From Fimbriimonadaceae bacterium (GTDB lineage: Bacteria > Armatimonadota > Fimbriimonadia > Fimbriimonadales > Fimbriimonadaceae): DNA of 53,307 nucleotides. Both the position numbers and the translations under genes were made by a program. A model generated the notes under the pieces. That model was given only the letters and a program-made list of their open reading frames with translations. It had not been told where the DNA came from and searched no databases. This document shows, in pieces, positions 16,107-27,110 of the stretch. The stretch spans positions 1-53,307 of the forward strand of contig JAICWL010000010.1 of NCBI GenBank assembly GCA_025934835.1, written 5' to 3'. Each line of letters starts with the position of its first letter. The first letter of the stretch is position 1.

Positions 16107-18175
16107 GCCTGGCTCCTTCTCGAACCGCGTCCCCGGTGACGCGCCGAACGGTTCTCAAAGTCATCGGCGGCGTTGGGGCCGGCCTGATGCTCGGCTGCTT
16201 CGCCGATGCCGGCCGCATTACTGCAGGCGAGGGCTCTAAGGCCGCCCTCGCACCGAACGCGATCGTACGCATCGATCCCAACGGCGACGTGATCGTTACG
16301 GTCATGCGCTCCGACATGGGCCAAGGCGTACGCACGTCGTTTGCCATGCTGGTCGCCGAGGAACTCGACGCTGACTGGAACAAGGTGAAAGTGCTGCAAG
16401 CCCCTGCCGACGAGGAGAAGTACGGCAGCCAGCAGACCGGCGGCAGCAGCAGCATCACCTCGCACAATCGAGACCTGCGCCGAGCCGGTGCGGTCGCCAG
16501 GGCCCTGCTCGTAGGCGCGGCCGCAAAGACATGGGGAGTCGATCCTTCGAGCTGCACCACAGATGCGGGAGTCGTGAAGCACGCCTCAAGTGGCAAGTCG
16601 CTTTCCTATGGCGAGCTAGCAGGGACGGCTGCGACCCTGCCGATTCCGACCGAAGAGCCGAAGCTGAAGGATAAGAGTGAGTTCAAGCTCATTGGCAAGC
16701 CCACGAACCGGGTCGACAACCACGACGTAGTTACGGGCAAGGCGATCTACGGGATGGACGTGCCGGTCGAAGGTGTGGTGCACGCGGTCGTCGCACGCCC
16801 ACCAACGATCGGCGGCTCGTTGAAATCGTTCGACGACAAGGCGGCCCGGCAAGTGCCCGGAGTGATCGACGTCGTGAAGATCGGAAGCGGCGTGGCTGTC
16901 GTGGGCCTGGATACTTGGGCCGCGCTGAAAGGCCGCGATGCCCTCGTGATCGATTGGGATCGGGGCCCTAACATAGGGGTGAGCTCGGCAACCCTTCACG
17001 AGGCGATGGTGAAAGAGGTGCGCAGTCATGACGCCGCTCCTGCAGGGGCCAAAGTGGTGGCCGCGACTCTCGAGTTTCCGTTCTTAGCACACGCTTCCAT
17101 GGAGCCGATGAACGCGGTGGCGGATGTGCGACCCGATTCGTGCACCGTTTGGGTGCCCACTCAGAATCCCAGCGGAGCGAAGGAAGCTGCCGTGGATGCC
17201 TCGGGATTGCCCGAAGACAAGGTCACGGTGAACGTCACACTTCTCGGCGGCGGATTCGGCGGGCGGCACAAGGCCGATTTCGTATCGGACGCCGTGGAGA
17301 TTTCCAAGGCCGTTAAGAAGCCCGTCAAGTTGCAATGGTCGCGAGAAGACGACATGCGCAACGATGATTACCGCCCCGCGAGCCACCACTCGTTTCAGGG
17401 CGCCGTGGACTCGTCGGGGAATCCCGTCGCATGGAGTCATCAGGTCGTGTTCGCGCGCGGCCGTGGTGGTCGCGGTTACCGAGACGCGGGCATCATGTAC
17501 GCCATCCCAAACGCAAAGCTCGCCGAAATGGGGACCGACAGCCCCGTGCGGACCGGGCCGTGGCGCTCGGTCGACCACACTCAGGTGGATGTGGCGAACG
17601 AATGCTTCATCGACGAACTGGCTTCCGCGGCCGGCCAAGACCCCCTCGAGTTCCGCCAGAAGCACCTGCGCGACGAACGAGTCAAGAAAGTGCTGAACGC
17701 TGCAGCGCAAAAGGCCGGCTGGGGCACACCGCTTCCCGCCGGCCATGGAAGGGGAGTCGCATGCTTCTCGGCCTACGGCTCGTGCTCCGCGTACGTCATG
17801 GAGGCGAGCGTGGAGGGGGACAAATTCAAACTGCACCGCGTGGTCGGCGTCATCGACGTCGGCACCGCTGTGAATCCGAGGGGCGTGCAAGCTCAAATGG
17901 AGGGCGGCTGCGTGGACGGCCTTTCGACCGCGCTGAAGGCCGAGATCACCGTCGATAAGGGCGCCATCGTGCAGAGCAACTGGGGCGAGTACGACTGGCT
18001 TCGCCTCAATGAAATGCCCGAATTGGAGATCTATGTGATGGATTCCGGCGGGCCGTTCGGAGGGATGGGCGAAGTCGGCTATCCACCGTCCCCCGCAGCG
18101 CTCGCGAATGCGGTGTTCGCCGCGACTGGCAAGCGCGTGCGCATGTTCCCGATAAAGGTCTCCGAGTTGGCGTAG
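16103..18175 (+). CDS. iorB: Molybdopterin-binding hydroxylase subunit (IorB-like), Tat-exported
   Basis: 690 residues from ATG 16103. A twin-arginine signal (TRRTVLKVIGG, then GLMLGCF) predicts export in folded form, perhaps as a lipoprotein through the Cys of LGC. Family motifs include MRSDMGQGVRTSFAMLVAEE, QQTGGSSS, GGGFGGRHKADF, GPWRSVDHTQ and the late GGPFGGMGEVGYPPSPAALANA, whose Glu (in MGEVG) matches the catalytic glutamate of the family. The protein oxidises a carbonyl or heterocyclic carbon with water, feeding electrons to the preceding iron-sulfur subunit. Substrate is not evident. It is followed 5 bases later by xdhC. Confidence 0.9.
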   Translation: MSLAPSRTASPVTRRTVLKVIGGVGAGLMLGCFADAGRITAGEGSKAALAPNAIVRIDPNGDVIVTVMRSDMGQGVRTSFAMLVAEELDADWNKVKVLQAPADEEKYGSQQTGGSSSITSHNRDLRRAGAVARALLVGAAAKTWGVDPSSCTTDAGVVKHASSGKSLSYGELAGTAATLPIPTEEPKLKDKSEFKLIGKPTNRVDNHDVVTGKAIYGMDVPVEGVVHAVVARPPTIGGSLKSFDDKAARQVPGVIDVVKIGSGVAVVGLDTWAALKGRDALVIDWDRGPNIGVSSATLHEAMVKEVRSHDAAPAGAKVVAATLEFPFLAHASMEPMNAVADVRPDSCTVWVPTQNPSGAKEAAVDASGLPEDKVTVNVTLLGGGFGGRHKADFVSDAVEISKAVKKPVKLQWSREDDMRNDDYRPASHHSFQGAVDSSGNPVAWSHQVVFARGRGGRGYRDAGIMYAIPNAKLAEMGTDSPVRTGPWRSVDHTQVDVANECFIDELASAAGQDPLEFRQKHLRDERVKKVLNAAAQKAGWGTPLPAGHGRGVACFSAYGSCSAYVMEASVEGDKFKLHRVVGVIDVGTAVNPRGVQAQMEGGCVDGLSTALKAEITVDKGAIVQSNWGEYDWLRLNEMPELEIYVMDSGGPFGGMGEVGYPPSPAALANAVFAATGKRVRMFPIKVSELA

Positions 18176-18180
18176 GATCC

Positions 18181-19140
18181 TTGCGAGACCTCGTCCCGAC
18201 CTTGGAAGCATGGCGAACTGCCGGAAGGCAGTTCGCCATTGCGACCGTGGTCGATGCCTCCGGCTCATCGCCGCGACCCGTCGGCTCGTCGATGGCAGTT
18301 CGCGAGGATGGAGTATTCGCAGGCTCGGTCAGCGGCGGCTGTGTGGAGGGGGCCGTGATTGCGGCGGCTCTGGATGCGCTTCATGACGGTCGCCTTCGCT
18401 CGCTCGCTTTCGGAGGCGAGCCCGATGCCTCTCTGTGGCAAATCGGCCTCTCGTGCGGGGGCAGCATCCAGGTCTGGGTCGATCCCACGCCGTTTCCTTG
18501 GGACGATATCCTGCGTCTGCTGAAATCCGACGAGCCGTTCGCGCTCGTGACTCGCGAGGACGACGGAGCGAAAGCCGTTCGGGTCGAATCGCCTGAGCCT
18601 GTCAGCGCGATGGCGGAGCTCGATGGCCGTCGGCATTTCGTCCAGGCATTCCCTCGGCGGGAGCGGCTCATCGTCGTGGGAGCGGTTCATATTTCGATCC
18701 CGCTTGTGAAGCTGGCAAAGGACCTCGGCTTCGAAACCATCGTCATCGACCCTCGAGCAACCTTCGCCGACGAGGAGCGATACGAGGTTCGGCCCGACCG
18801 CCTCATTGCCAAATGGCCGAATGAAGCGCTGGACCCGCGCATGCTTACCGAGCAGACTTATGCCGCGGTGTTGACACACGACCCGAAGATCGACGACCAG
18901 GCGCTAGAGTTGCTGCTGCAAAGCCCAGTGAGGTACATCGGCGCCTTGGGAAGCCGATCGACCCACGCAGAGCGCCGCGACAGACTCGCGAACGCCGGGC
19001 TCCAACCGGCAACCCTCGACCGAATTCACGGTCCGATCGGGCTGGGAATCGGCGCACGCACGACGGAAGAAATAGCGCTCAGCATCATGGCGGAGATCGT
19101 CCAGGTTCGGCGGGCCCCCGCGTCGGGTGAGAAAGAATAA
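18181..19140 (+). CDS. xdhC: XdhC/CoxI-family molybdenum cofactor maturation factor
   Basis: 319 residues from TTG 18181. The N-terminal XdhC_CoxI domain shows ATVVDASGSSPRPVGSSMAV, SVSGGCVEGAV and GLSCGGSIQVWVDP. The C-terminal Rossmann-like domain has RLIVVGAVHISIPLVKLAKD and the end GPIGLGIGARTTEEIALSI. Such proteins bind and help sulfurate the molybdenum cofactor and insert it into xanthine oxidase-type enzymes. The position directly after iorB fits this role and implies cytoplasmic maturation before Tat export. A GC-rich hairpin follows the stop. Confidence 0.92.
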   Translation: MRDLVPTLEAWRTAGRQFAIATVVDASGSSPRPVGSSMAVREDGVFAGSVSGGCVEGAVIAAALDALHDGRLRSLAFGGEPDASLWQIGLSCGGSIQVWVDPTPFPWDDILRLLKSDEPFALVTREDDGAKAVRVESPEPVSAMAELDGRRHFVQAFPRRERLIVVGAVHISIPLVKLAKDLGFETIVIDPRATFADEERYEVRPDRLIAKWPNEALDPRMLTEQTYAAVLTHDPKIDDQALELLLQSPVRYIGALGSRSTHAERRDRLANAGLQPATLDRIHGPIGLGIGARTTEEIALSIMAEIVQVRRAPASGEKE

Positions 19141-19163
19141 GGGCCCCGCTTCCGCGGAGCCCC
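19141..19163 (+). terminator. GC-rich hairpin after xdhC
   Basis: GGGGCCCCGC-like left arm (from 19141) pairs with GCGGAGCCCC around TTCC, with TGTTGATTCTT following. It lies in the 45-base gap between convergent genes and probably ends the iorA-iorB-xdhC transcript. Confidence 0.7.
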
Positions 19164-19185
19164 TGTTGATTCTTAGCCGGTCAGG

Positions 19186-20229
19186 CTAGTCGTTGACTCG
19201 CATGACCACGTCGTGATTCAGGCGAACGCCTAGCTGAGTACCAGCCGGCAGGCGCACGTTCGAGGTTTGACGCTCGTTCTTCTGGCCGCCGACGATGTAA
19301 CCCAGCAGCCCGCCGATAACGGTGCCTTCGAGCGGCCGCTTGGTCAGCAGGCCGACGACCAGGCCGGCGCCGGCGCCATAGCCCGCATAGACCATCCGCT
19401 GGTCTTTCGCTTGACCCCGGGCGGTCAGCACGCCGTTCGCGTTGCGCTCGAGATTCGCGTTGTCCAGGCCAATGAGCGAGCCGTCGATCGCGTAAGCTCG
19501 GCCGTCGGGCAGTCGAACCCGATTGAACGCTAGCTCGAGCATTCCGGGTTCGTTTCCTTGTTTGGGCCGCGCGGCCAACACTTTGCCCTCGACCTCGCTA
19601 CCGGCGGGCAAGGGTCCGTACGCGCCGTCGCCCGAAGTTTGCACCGTCGCGGTGAACTTATCGCCGCTCATGGAGCCGTTCGAGCTCAACCCGTTATCCA
19701 GGGTCACAGGGATGACCGTTGCCGCATCAAGCGTTACCGAGTGGGTGTGTCGAACCCGCATCGGTCTATCGTTTTGCGTTTGGCCTCGGTTTAGCCCCTG
19801 GCCGTATCCGTTGCCTCCAGTGGTAATCATGACGACCTGGTCCGCTCCGTTCCAGTCGACGCTCGCTCCGAGCGCCTCGCTGAGGAATCGGATCGGGACC
19901 ATCGTGCTGCCAGCGATCACCATCGGCGCCGTGTCCATTTGAACTCGCTGGCCGTTCACGTTCGCCACAGTTCTGCCGATGTGCAACGACACGTCTCGGT
20001 CGGCGTTCGCGGCCTCGACCTTTTGGGTCGCAGGGTTCCAATCGACAGTGGCTCCCAATTGCTCGAAAACTCCGCGCAGTGGCACCATCACGCGTCCGTT
20101 TACGAATCTGGGTCCGGCGCCGCTGAAGTGGACCGGCTGGCCGTCGACCGTTACGGAGATGCCTTGGGCACCTGCCATGGCTGCGGCCAAACTCAGGCCC
20201 GCCAAGGCGGCAAATCTAACGTTTTTCAT
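19186..20229 (-). CDS. Secreted copper amine oxidase N-terminal-domain protein
   Basis: 347 residues from ATG 20229, preceded by AAAGGAGAGCGAG. A signal peptide (MKNVRFAALAGLSLAAAMAGA) is followed by two copies of the Cu_amine_oxidN1-type module: VTVDGQPVHFSG...RVMVPLRGVFEQLGATVDWN, and MVIAGSTMVPIRFLSEALG...DWNGADQVVMI. These modules are non-catalytic stalk or wall-associated domains. The C-terminal half contains PVTLDNGLSS, then PLPAGSEVEGKVLAAR and a glycine-rich hydrophobic stretch (YAGYGAGAGLVVGLLT, VIGGLLGYIVGG) that may associate with membrane, and ends LPAGTQLGVRLNHDVVMRVND. No oxidase domain is present. The exact role is unknown; a cell-envelope structural protein is likely. Confidence 0.83.
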   Translation of the reverse strand: MKNVRFAALAGLSLAAAMAGAQGISVTVDGQPVHFSGAGPRFVNGRVMVPLRGVFEQLGATVDWNPATQKVEAANADRDVSLHIGRTVANVNGQRVQMDTAPMVIAGSTMVPIRFLSEALGASVDWNGADQVVMITTGGNGYGQGLNRGQTQNDRPMRVRHTHSVTLDAATVIPVTLDNGLSSNGSMSGDKFTATVQTSGDGAYGPLPAGSEVEGKVLAARPKQGNEPGMLELAFNRVRLPDGRAYAIDGSLIGLDNANLERNANGVLTARGQAKDQRMVYAGYGAGAGLVVGLLTKRPLEGTVIGGLLGYIVGGQKNERQTSNVRLPAGTQLGVRLNHDVVMRVND

Positions 20230-20333
20230 CTCGCTCTCCTTTTGTTCGATGCACCGAAGGTGCAAGGCAGTCCAACTGACTGATCTCAACATATGACGAT
20301 CAAAACAGGGACGAGGGTCCCGAGTGGTTTCCC

Positions 20334-23354
<3,021 letters not shown>

Positions 23355-24320
23355 CTAGGAAGACTCTTCGATGCGGCATTCGTTCCAGAGCCGTTCGATA
23401 AGCTCGGCTGCGCTGGGAACATCTCGAATCTCATCGACCCCCGAGCCGGCGTAAAGGCACATCGCTTCGATGTTCCCGCTCATGCCTTCGCGCGGCGCCA
23501 TATCCGAGTAACGCGCGACGGGACCCGTCGGGCCGTTGGCCATCACCTCGCCCTCGCCCGGACGGGAGCCTTTCGGCGGGCTTCCGGCCGCTTCCCAGGC
23601 GTTGAAAGTAGAATTTCTCAGCACACGATGCATCGATTGAGGCCAACCATCTCCGAAGCACACGGTGAGGGCCGTGGCGTTTGGGGCCGCCTCCACCAGG
23701 GCTCGCCGGTACTCCGAGTGAGCCCGGCTCTCCTTGGTGGCGACGAATCTCGTGCCGAGCATTGCTCCGGCGGCGCCGAGCGCGAGAACCCTGGCCACGT
23801 GCGCGCCGCACGCCAGGCCACCGCAACCGATCACGGGCACATCTCCCGCCTCCTCGACGACTAGCGGAAGCAAAAGCTCCAGAGAAGTCGTCGATTGGAC
23901 GTGCCCGCCCGCTTCGACTCCTTGGCAGATCAAGAAGTCGGCCCCTGCGTCGAGGGCGCGCCGCGCTCCGTCATGACTCACCACCTGCACTCCTGCCCTT
24001 GCTCCTGCGGCGTGGACCTTGGGGACGAGCGGCGTCGCGTCGCCCCAGGAGAACGTTACGAACGGCGCGCCGGCGTCGAGGACAGGATGTAGCGCGTGGG
24101 GCGGGAAGGCGAGCGCGAAGTTCACCTGAAAAGGGTTGTGGGTTGCTTCGAGGACTTGGCGCACGTTTCGGGCAGCGACATCGGGCTCTGTCCAAGTCAG
24201 CCCCATGGCCCCCATGCCGCCCGCCCGCGATACTGCGGCGGCGAGTTCCGGCCCCGCGACCGAGCCCGTGGGCGCCTGGAAAATCGGGAATCGAAGATCG
24301 AATGGCGCCGTGCGTTGCAT
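23355..24320 (-). CDS. Nitronate monooxygenase family FMN protein
   Basis: 321 residues with the TIM-barrel pattern of the 2-nitropropane dioxygenase / nitronate monooxygenase family: FPIFQAPTGSVAGPELA at the N-terminus, FALAFPPHALHP, VTFSWGDA, ADFLICQGVEAGGHV and the phosphate-binding GCGGLACGAHVARVLALGA, then MLGTRFVATKES. The family oxidises nitronates with FMN, but many members are enoyl reductase-like or unassigned. No signal peptide. It ends only 24 bases upstream of lacZ on the same strand, so the two may share a transcript, though a functional link is not evident. Confidence 0.83.
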   Translation of the reverse strand: MQRTAPFDLRFPIFQAPTGSVAGPELAAAVSRAGGMGAMGLTWTEPDVAARNVRQVLEATHNPFQVNFALAFPPHALHPVLDAGAPFVTFSWGDATPLVPKVHAAGARAGVQVVSHDGARRALDAGADFLICQGVEAGGHVQSTTSLELLLPLVVEEAGDVPVIGCGGLACGAHVARVLALGAAGAMLGTRFVATKESRAHSEYRRALVEAAPNATALTVCFGDGWPQSMHRVLRNSTFNAWEAAGSPPKGSRPGEGEVMANGPTGPVARYSDMAPREGMSGNIEAMCLYAGSGVDEIRDVPSAAELIERLWNECRIEESS

Positions 24321-24375
24321 CGAGATTCAGTATCCGCTCTTGCGGCGGCAAGCGCCCAGGGAATACAGTACTCCC

Positions 24376-24819
24376 ATGACCAATTCTGAGCTCGCAGACA
24401 AGCTAAGGGACTTGCGCGATTTCCTGATTATCGCCGGCTACGAGGAGTCCCATGCGACTCGCTACACCCAGATCGCTCGGTATATAGAGCGACTGCCCGA
24501 GCCCGTCGAGGTCATGCGGCGCGAGGGCAGGCTGAAGGAGGTTCCCGGAGTCGGAGGTCTGATTGCAACTTACATTAAGGAGATCATCGATACCGGCACA
24601 TGCTCGAAATTTGCCGACTGGGAGAAGGAGGCGCCGCTTAGCGTTCTCGAGCTTGTTCGCATCCCGAGCGTGGGCGCAAAAACCGCGAAGCGTCTTTTCC
24701 AGGAGTTCGGCATCGACTCGGTTGCTTCCTTGAAGAAGGCGATCGAGGAGGGCAGGCTCGAAGGCGCGCCCGGCATCGGGCCGAAGATGATTGAGACGAT
24801 GCGCGAATTCGCGGGCTAG
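24376..24819 (+). CDS. Helix-hairpin-helix protein resembling the N-terminal domain of DNA polymerase X
   Basis: 147 residues from ATG 24376. The first 60 residues (ELADKLRDLRDFLIIAGYE and RYTQIARYIERLPEPVEVM) resemble the 8-kDa domain of family X polymerases. Two helix-hairpin-helix motifs follow: KEVPGVGGLIATYIKEI and VRIPSVGAKTAKRLFQEFG, with a third short one in EGAPGIGPKMIETMREF at the end. PolX proteins continue with a nucleotidyltransferase palm domain and a PHP domain; neither is present. It should bind DNA, perhaps gapped or bent, and could act as a repair accessory. Its stop overlaps the stop of the HDOD gene on the other strand in the palindrome CTAG. Confidence 0.78.
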   Translation: MTNSELADKLRDLRDFLIIAGYEESHATRYTQIARYIERLPEPVEVMRREGRLKEVPGVGGLIATYIKEIIDTGTCSKFADWEKEAPLSVLELVRIPSVGAKTAKRLFQEFGIDSVASLKKAIEEGRLEGAPGIGPKMIETMREFAG

Positions 24820-25676
24820 TTTTGGAAGCCGTCGAACAACTTTTCTTGCCGCTCGTAAGCTGCGTTGAGCTCGACGCACATCGGGTTGATCTCGTCCGGA
24901 GCGATTGAGAGCCGCTTCAGCGCTTTCGGGTCCAGATTGCGCTTCAACCGATCGAGTCCAAGTCCAAGCATGGCCGCCAGGTTGTCGGCGACGTGCACGC
25001 AGTCTATGATCGGCAACTGCTCGGCGCACTCGCTGGGCTCATGATGGTATCGGAGCGCCGCCACGAGCGGCTTCGGCAGGTTCCAATACTCCGCCAGCAG
25101 CGCTCCCACTTCGGCGTGGTCGAATCCCAGCGTGCGCCTCTCGACTTCTTCGATCGGGGCGTCGAGCTGGAGCGCGAGCTCCATCATCCCGCCGATCTTC
25201 GCTTCGAACCAAACGTTCAGCACAACCTTCCCGAGGTCGTGAAGCAAACCGGCCGCGAAGGCCTGATCGGGGGTGCAAGCGCCCGAGCGTTCGGCCGCCA
25301 TCGACGAGCCCACGGCCGTGGCGAACGAATGGCGCCATAGATCCTTCGGCCCGAGCCCATATCCCGTGAGGGGCTTCGTCATCCAAGAGTAGCTCGAAGC
25401 AAGCAGGCACAGGTTGCGAACGGCGCGCATCCCGAGCACCACTACCGCATCCGGAATATCCATAACTTGGCGCGAGAGGCCGTAATAGGCCGAATTCGCC
25501 AGGCGAAGGACTTTCACGGCGAGCGCAGGGTCTTGGCCCAATACGTCCGCCACGGTCTTGGCACTGCCGGCGGGTGAATCCGCCTCCTTCATAACCGAAA
25601 GGGCCGTGGCGGGAGCCGCGGGCAAATCGGCCGTCTGCTTGATGATATCTTCGAGAGTGAGCGTTGGCTGGACCAT
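24816..25676 (-). CDS. HDOD domain protein
   Basis: 286 residues from ATG 25676. The frame is open upstream to 25802, but MVQPTLTLEDII gives the ordinary HDOD start. The domain shows LPAAPATALSVMKEADS, VLGQDPALAVKVLRLANSAYYG, FAAGLLHDLGKVVLN and RRTLGFDHAEVGALLAEYWNLPKPLVAALRYHHEP. The HD-like residues of HDLGK are present. HDOD proteins are signalling scaffolds, often in motility, competence or stress circuits; most have no proven catalytic activity. No attached output domain is seen. It diverges from a MarR gene and shares a CTAG stop overlap with the helix-hairpin-helix gene. Confidence 0.88.
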   Translation of the reverse strand: MVQPTLTLEDIIKQTADLPAAPATALSVMKEADSPAGSAKTVADVLGQDPALAVKVLRLANSAYYGLSRQVMDIPDAVVVLGMRAVRNLCLLASSYSWMTKPLTGYGLGPKDLWRHSFATAVGSSMAAERSGACTPDQAFAAGLLHDLGKVVLNVWFEAKIGGMMELALQLDAPIEEVERRTLGFDHAEVGALLAEYWNLPKPLVAALRYHHEPSECAEQLPIIDCVHVADNLAAMLGLGLDRLKRNLDPKALKRLSIAPDEINPMCVELNAAYERQEKLFDGFQN

Positions 25677-25919
25677 CCTTGGTTCCTCGATACACTTGAT
25701 TCCACGAACGCTTTGTGAGCCGGTACGCAGATTTGCCGGACAGATTAGTTCATAAAAGGACCTAAAAGTGGAACTTCTGGCGGTCAAACGGGGTTGGAAC
25801 AATCACCAGAGCCGCAAAATCTAAGCGGCCGAAAAGCGTATACGCAGAATCTCTCCTCTCCGGAGCGTCCGAACCCTCTACCCAGGACGTTCCGTTTTTT
25901 TCGTCTGGACGGAGGCTAA

Positions 25920-25947
25920 TTCCTTCAAGATCGATTGATTCTATACT
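25920..25947 (+). promoter_or_regulatory. Candidate promoter of the MarR gene
   Basis: TTCCTT (25920-25925) and TATACT (25942-25947) are 16 bases apart in the 283-base divergent gap. The -10 box is strong. It ends only 12 bases before GTG 25960, so a transcript from here would have a leader of a few bases, or the true start codon is further in. Confidence 0.4.
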
Positions 25948-25959
25948 GGAAGAAAACAG

Positions 25960-26433
25960 GTGGGAACGCATCATCGAGGAACCAACCGGGAGCGTCTTGC
26001 GCTGGACCTGGTCATCAAGCTCAACCGGGCCGCCGATTCGCTCGAAGCGCGCATGATGAGGCACGTCAGGAGTTCGGGCCTCACAGTGTCCCAGTTCGGC
26101 GTGCTAGACGCGCTTTACCACCTCGGGCCATTGTGTCTGGGCCAGATCGCGAAGAAGCACCTACGCACGCCCAACAACATCACGAGTGTCGTGGACACAA
26201 TGGAAAAGTCCGGTCTGGTCGAGCGCAAACGATCCACCGAGGACCGTAGGCTCGTGCGGGTTTCGCTCACGGACCGGGGCCGCGAAGAGTTCGAGAAGCT
26301 GTGGCCTGAGCACGTCGGGGCTGCGCTGCGCGAGACCGCGGTGCTCAGCGCGCAAGAACAAGCCGAGCTTTGCTCGCTGCTCAAAAAACTGGGTCTAGGA
26401 TCGTGCTCCGCCAGTGCCGACGTGGACTCCTAG
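25960..26433 (+). CDS. MarR-family transcriptional regulator
   Basis: 157 residues from GTG 25960. The winged-helix domain is clear: LTVSQFGVLDALYHLGPLCL, GQIAKKHLRTPNNITSVVDT as recognition helix, then EKSGLVERKRSTEDRRLVRV as the wing with the usual Asp-Arg pair, and LTDRGREEFEKLWPEHV. It should bind DNA as a dimer and respond to a small ligand. Its target is probably its own promoter region or the divergent HDOD gene; no target operator could be fixed. The stop overlaps the stop of the opposite gene in CTAG at 26430-26433. Confidence 0.87.
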   Translation: MGTHHRGTNRERLALDLVIKLNRAADSLEARMMRHVRSSGLTVSQFGVLDALYHLGPLCLGQIAKKHLRTPNNITSVVDTMEKSGLVERKRSTEDRRLVRVSLTDRGREEFEKLWPEHVGAALRETAVLSAQEQAELCSLLKKLGLGSCSASADVDS

Positions 26434-26966
26434 GCCCTGAGACCTTCGAAGCTCGCGCGGACGATACGCAGACCGTGGCAATACTCTTCGAACCGATCGC
26501 TGAGTTTCCGGAAGATGGCTGCCTCTTCGGTGTATGGATCGTAGTCGAAAGTGCTTGCTACGTAGTAGCTCATCTGACCCTGCCGGACCGGGTCGAGCAT
26601 CACATCTTTGCCATTGTGGAGCCTCAGTTGGCTCAAAAATTCCGGGAACACGCCGTTCCAAAACAGCAGAAAGTCGCCGATGTGCCTGTGCACCGCTCTC
26701 TCTCGTTCGAACGACTCGGCGTTGAGCCGAATATCGCCCTCCATGACCATCTCGGCAACGGACTCCACGCGGCGCCCGGCGGCGTCCCGGATTCCGAAGA
26801 GCCGGTCGAAGTGAACGAATTCCTCCAGGAGCCGAGCAAGGTATGCCTCGACGTCGTGGCCCCCCTGTAGCTTCATCTCATCGTTGAGGGCGTGGTGTAC
26901 AGCTTGCATGAAGTAGCTCCGTATGGAGCTATCTGCAGAGCCTTCGCCGTTGGGCTGATGCGTCAC
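26430..26966 (-). CDS. Unrecognised helical protein
   Basis: 178 residues, soluble and mostly helical, with no signal peptide or membrane segment. Features that may help recognition are DVEAYLARLLEEFVHFDRLFGI, RAVHRHIGDFLLFWNGVFPE and YYVASTFDYDPYTEEA, rich in aromatic and acidic residues. The ATG at 26966 is the first in frame. I do not recognise the family. It lies between a MarR gene, whose stop it overlaps convergently, and the DUF1501 gene 144 bases upstream on the same strand. Confidence 0.6.
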   Translation of the reverse strand: MTHQPNGEGSADSSIRSYFMQAVHHALNDEMKLQGGHDVEAYLARLLEEFVHFDRLFGIRDAAGRRVESVAEMVMEGDIRLNAESFERERAVHRHIGDFLLFWNGVFPEFLSQLRLHNGKDVMLDPVRQGQMSYYVASTFDYDPYTEEAAIFRKLSDRFEEYCHGLRIVRASFEGLRA

Positions 26967-27110
26967 TGCTAATGCCTCCGTTTTCCTCCACCCTAGAGTT
27001 CTTCAATCTGAGCGCTCGTATCCGCTCGGTATTGATACCGGCTTTTGTTCGGATCCGCCTAATTTCATGGACGCCGGAAGTGGTCCGGAGGGTATCGAAT
27101 CTTTCGGAGG

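Noticed and set aside
17084-18268. 394-codon frame antisense to the end of iorB and start of xdhC
   Set aside because: His/Arg-rich shadow of two confident genes.
25677-25802. N-terminal extension of the HDOD protein
   Set aside because: No conserved residues before the ATG at 25676, which gives the usual HDOD start.
25890-25918. CCAGGACG...CGTCTGG inverted repeat with T7 in the loop, read as a terminator
   Set aside because: The T run is in the loop rather than after the stem, and a promoter for the MarR gene follows closely, so termination is unlikely.
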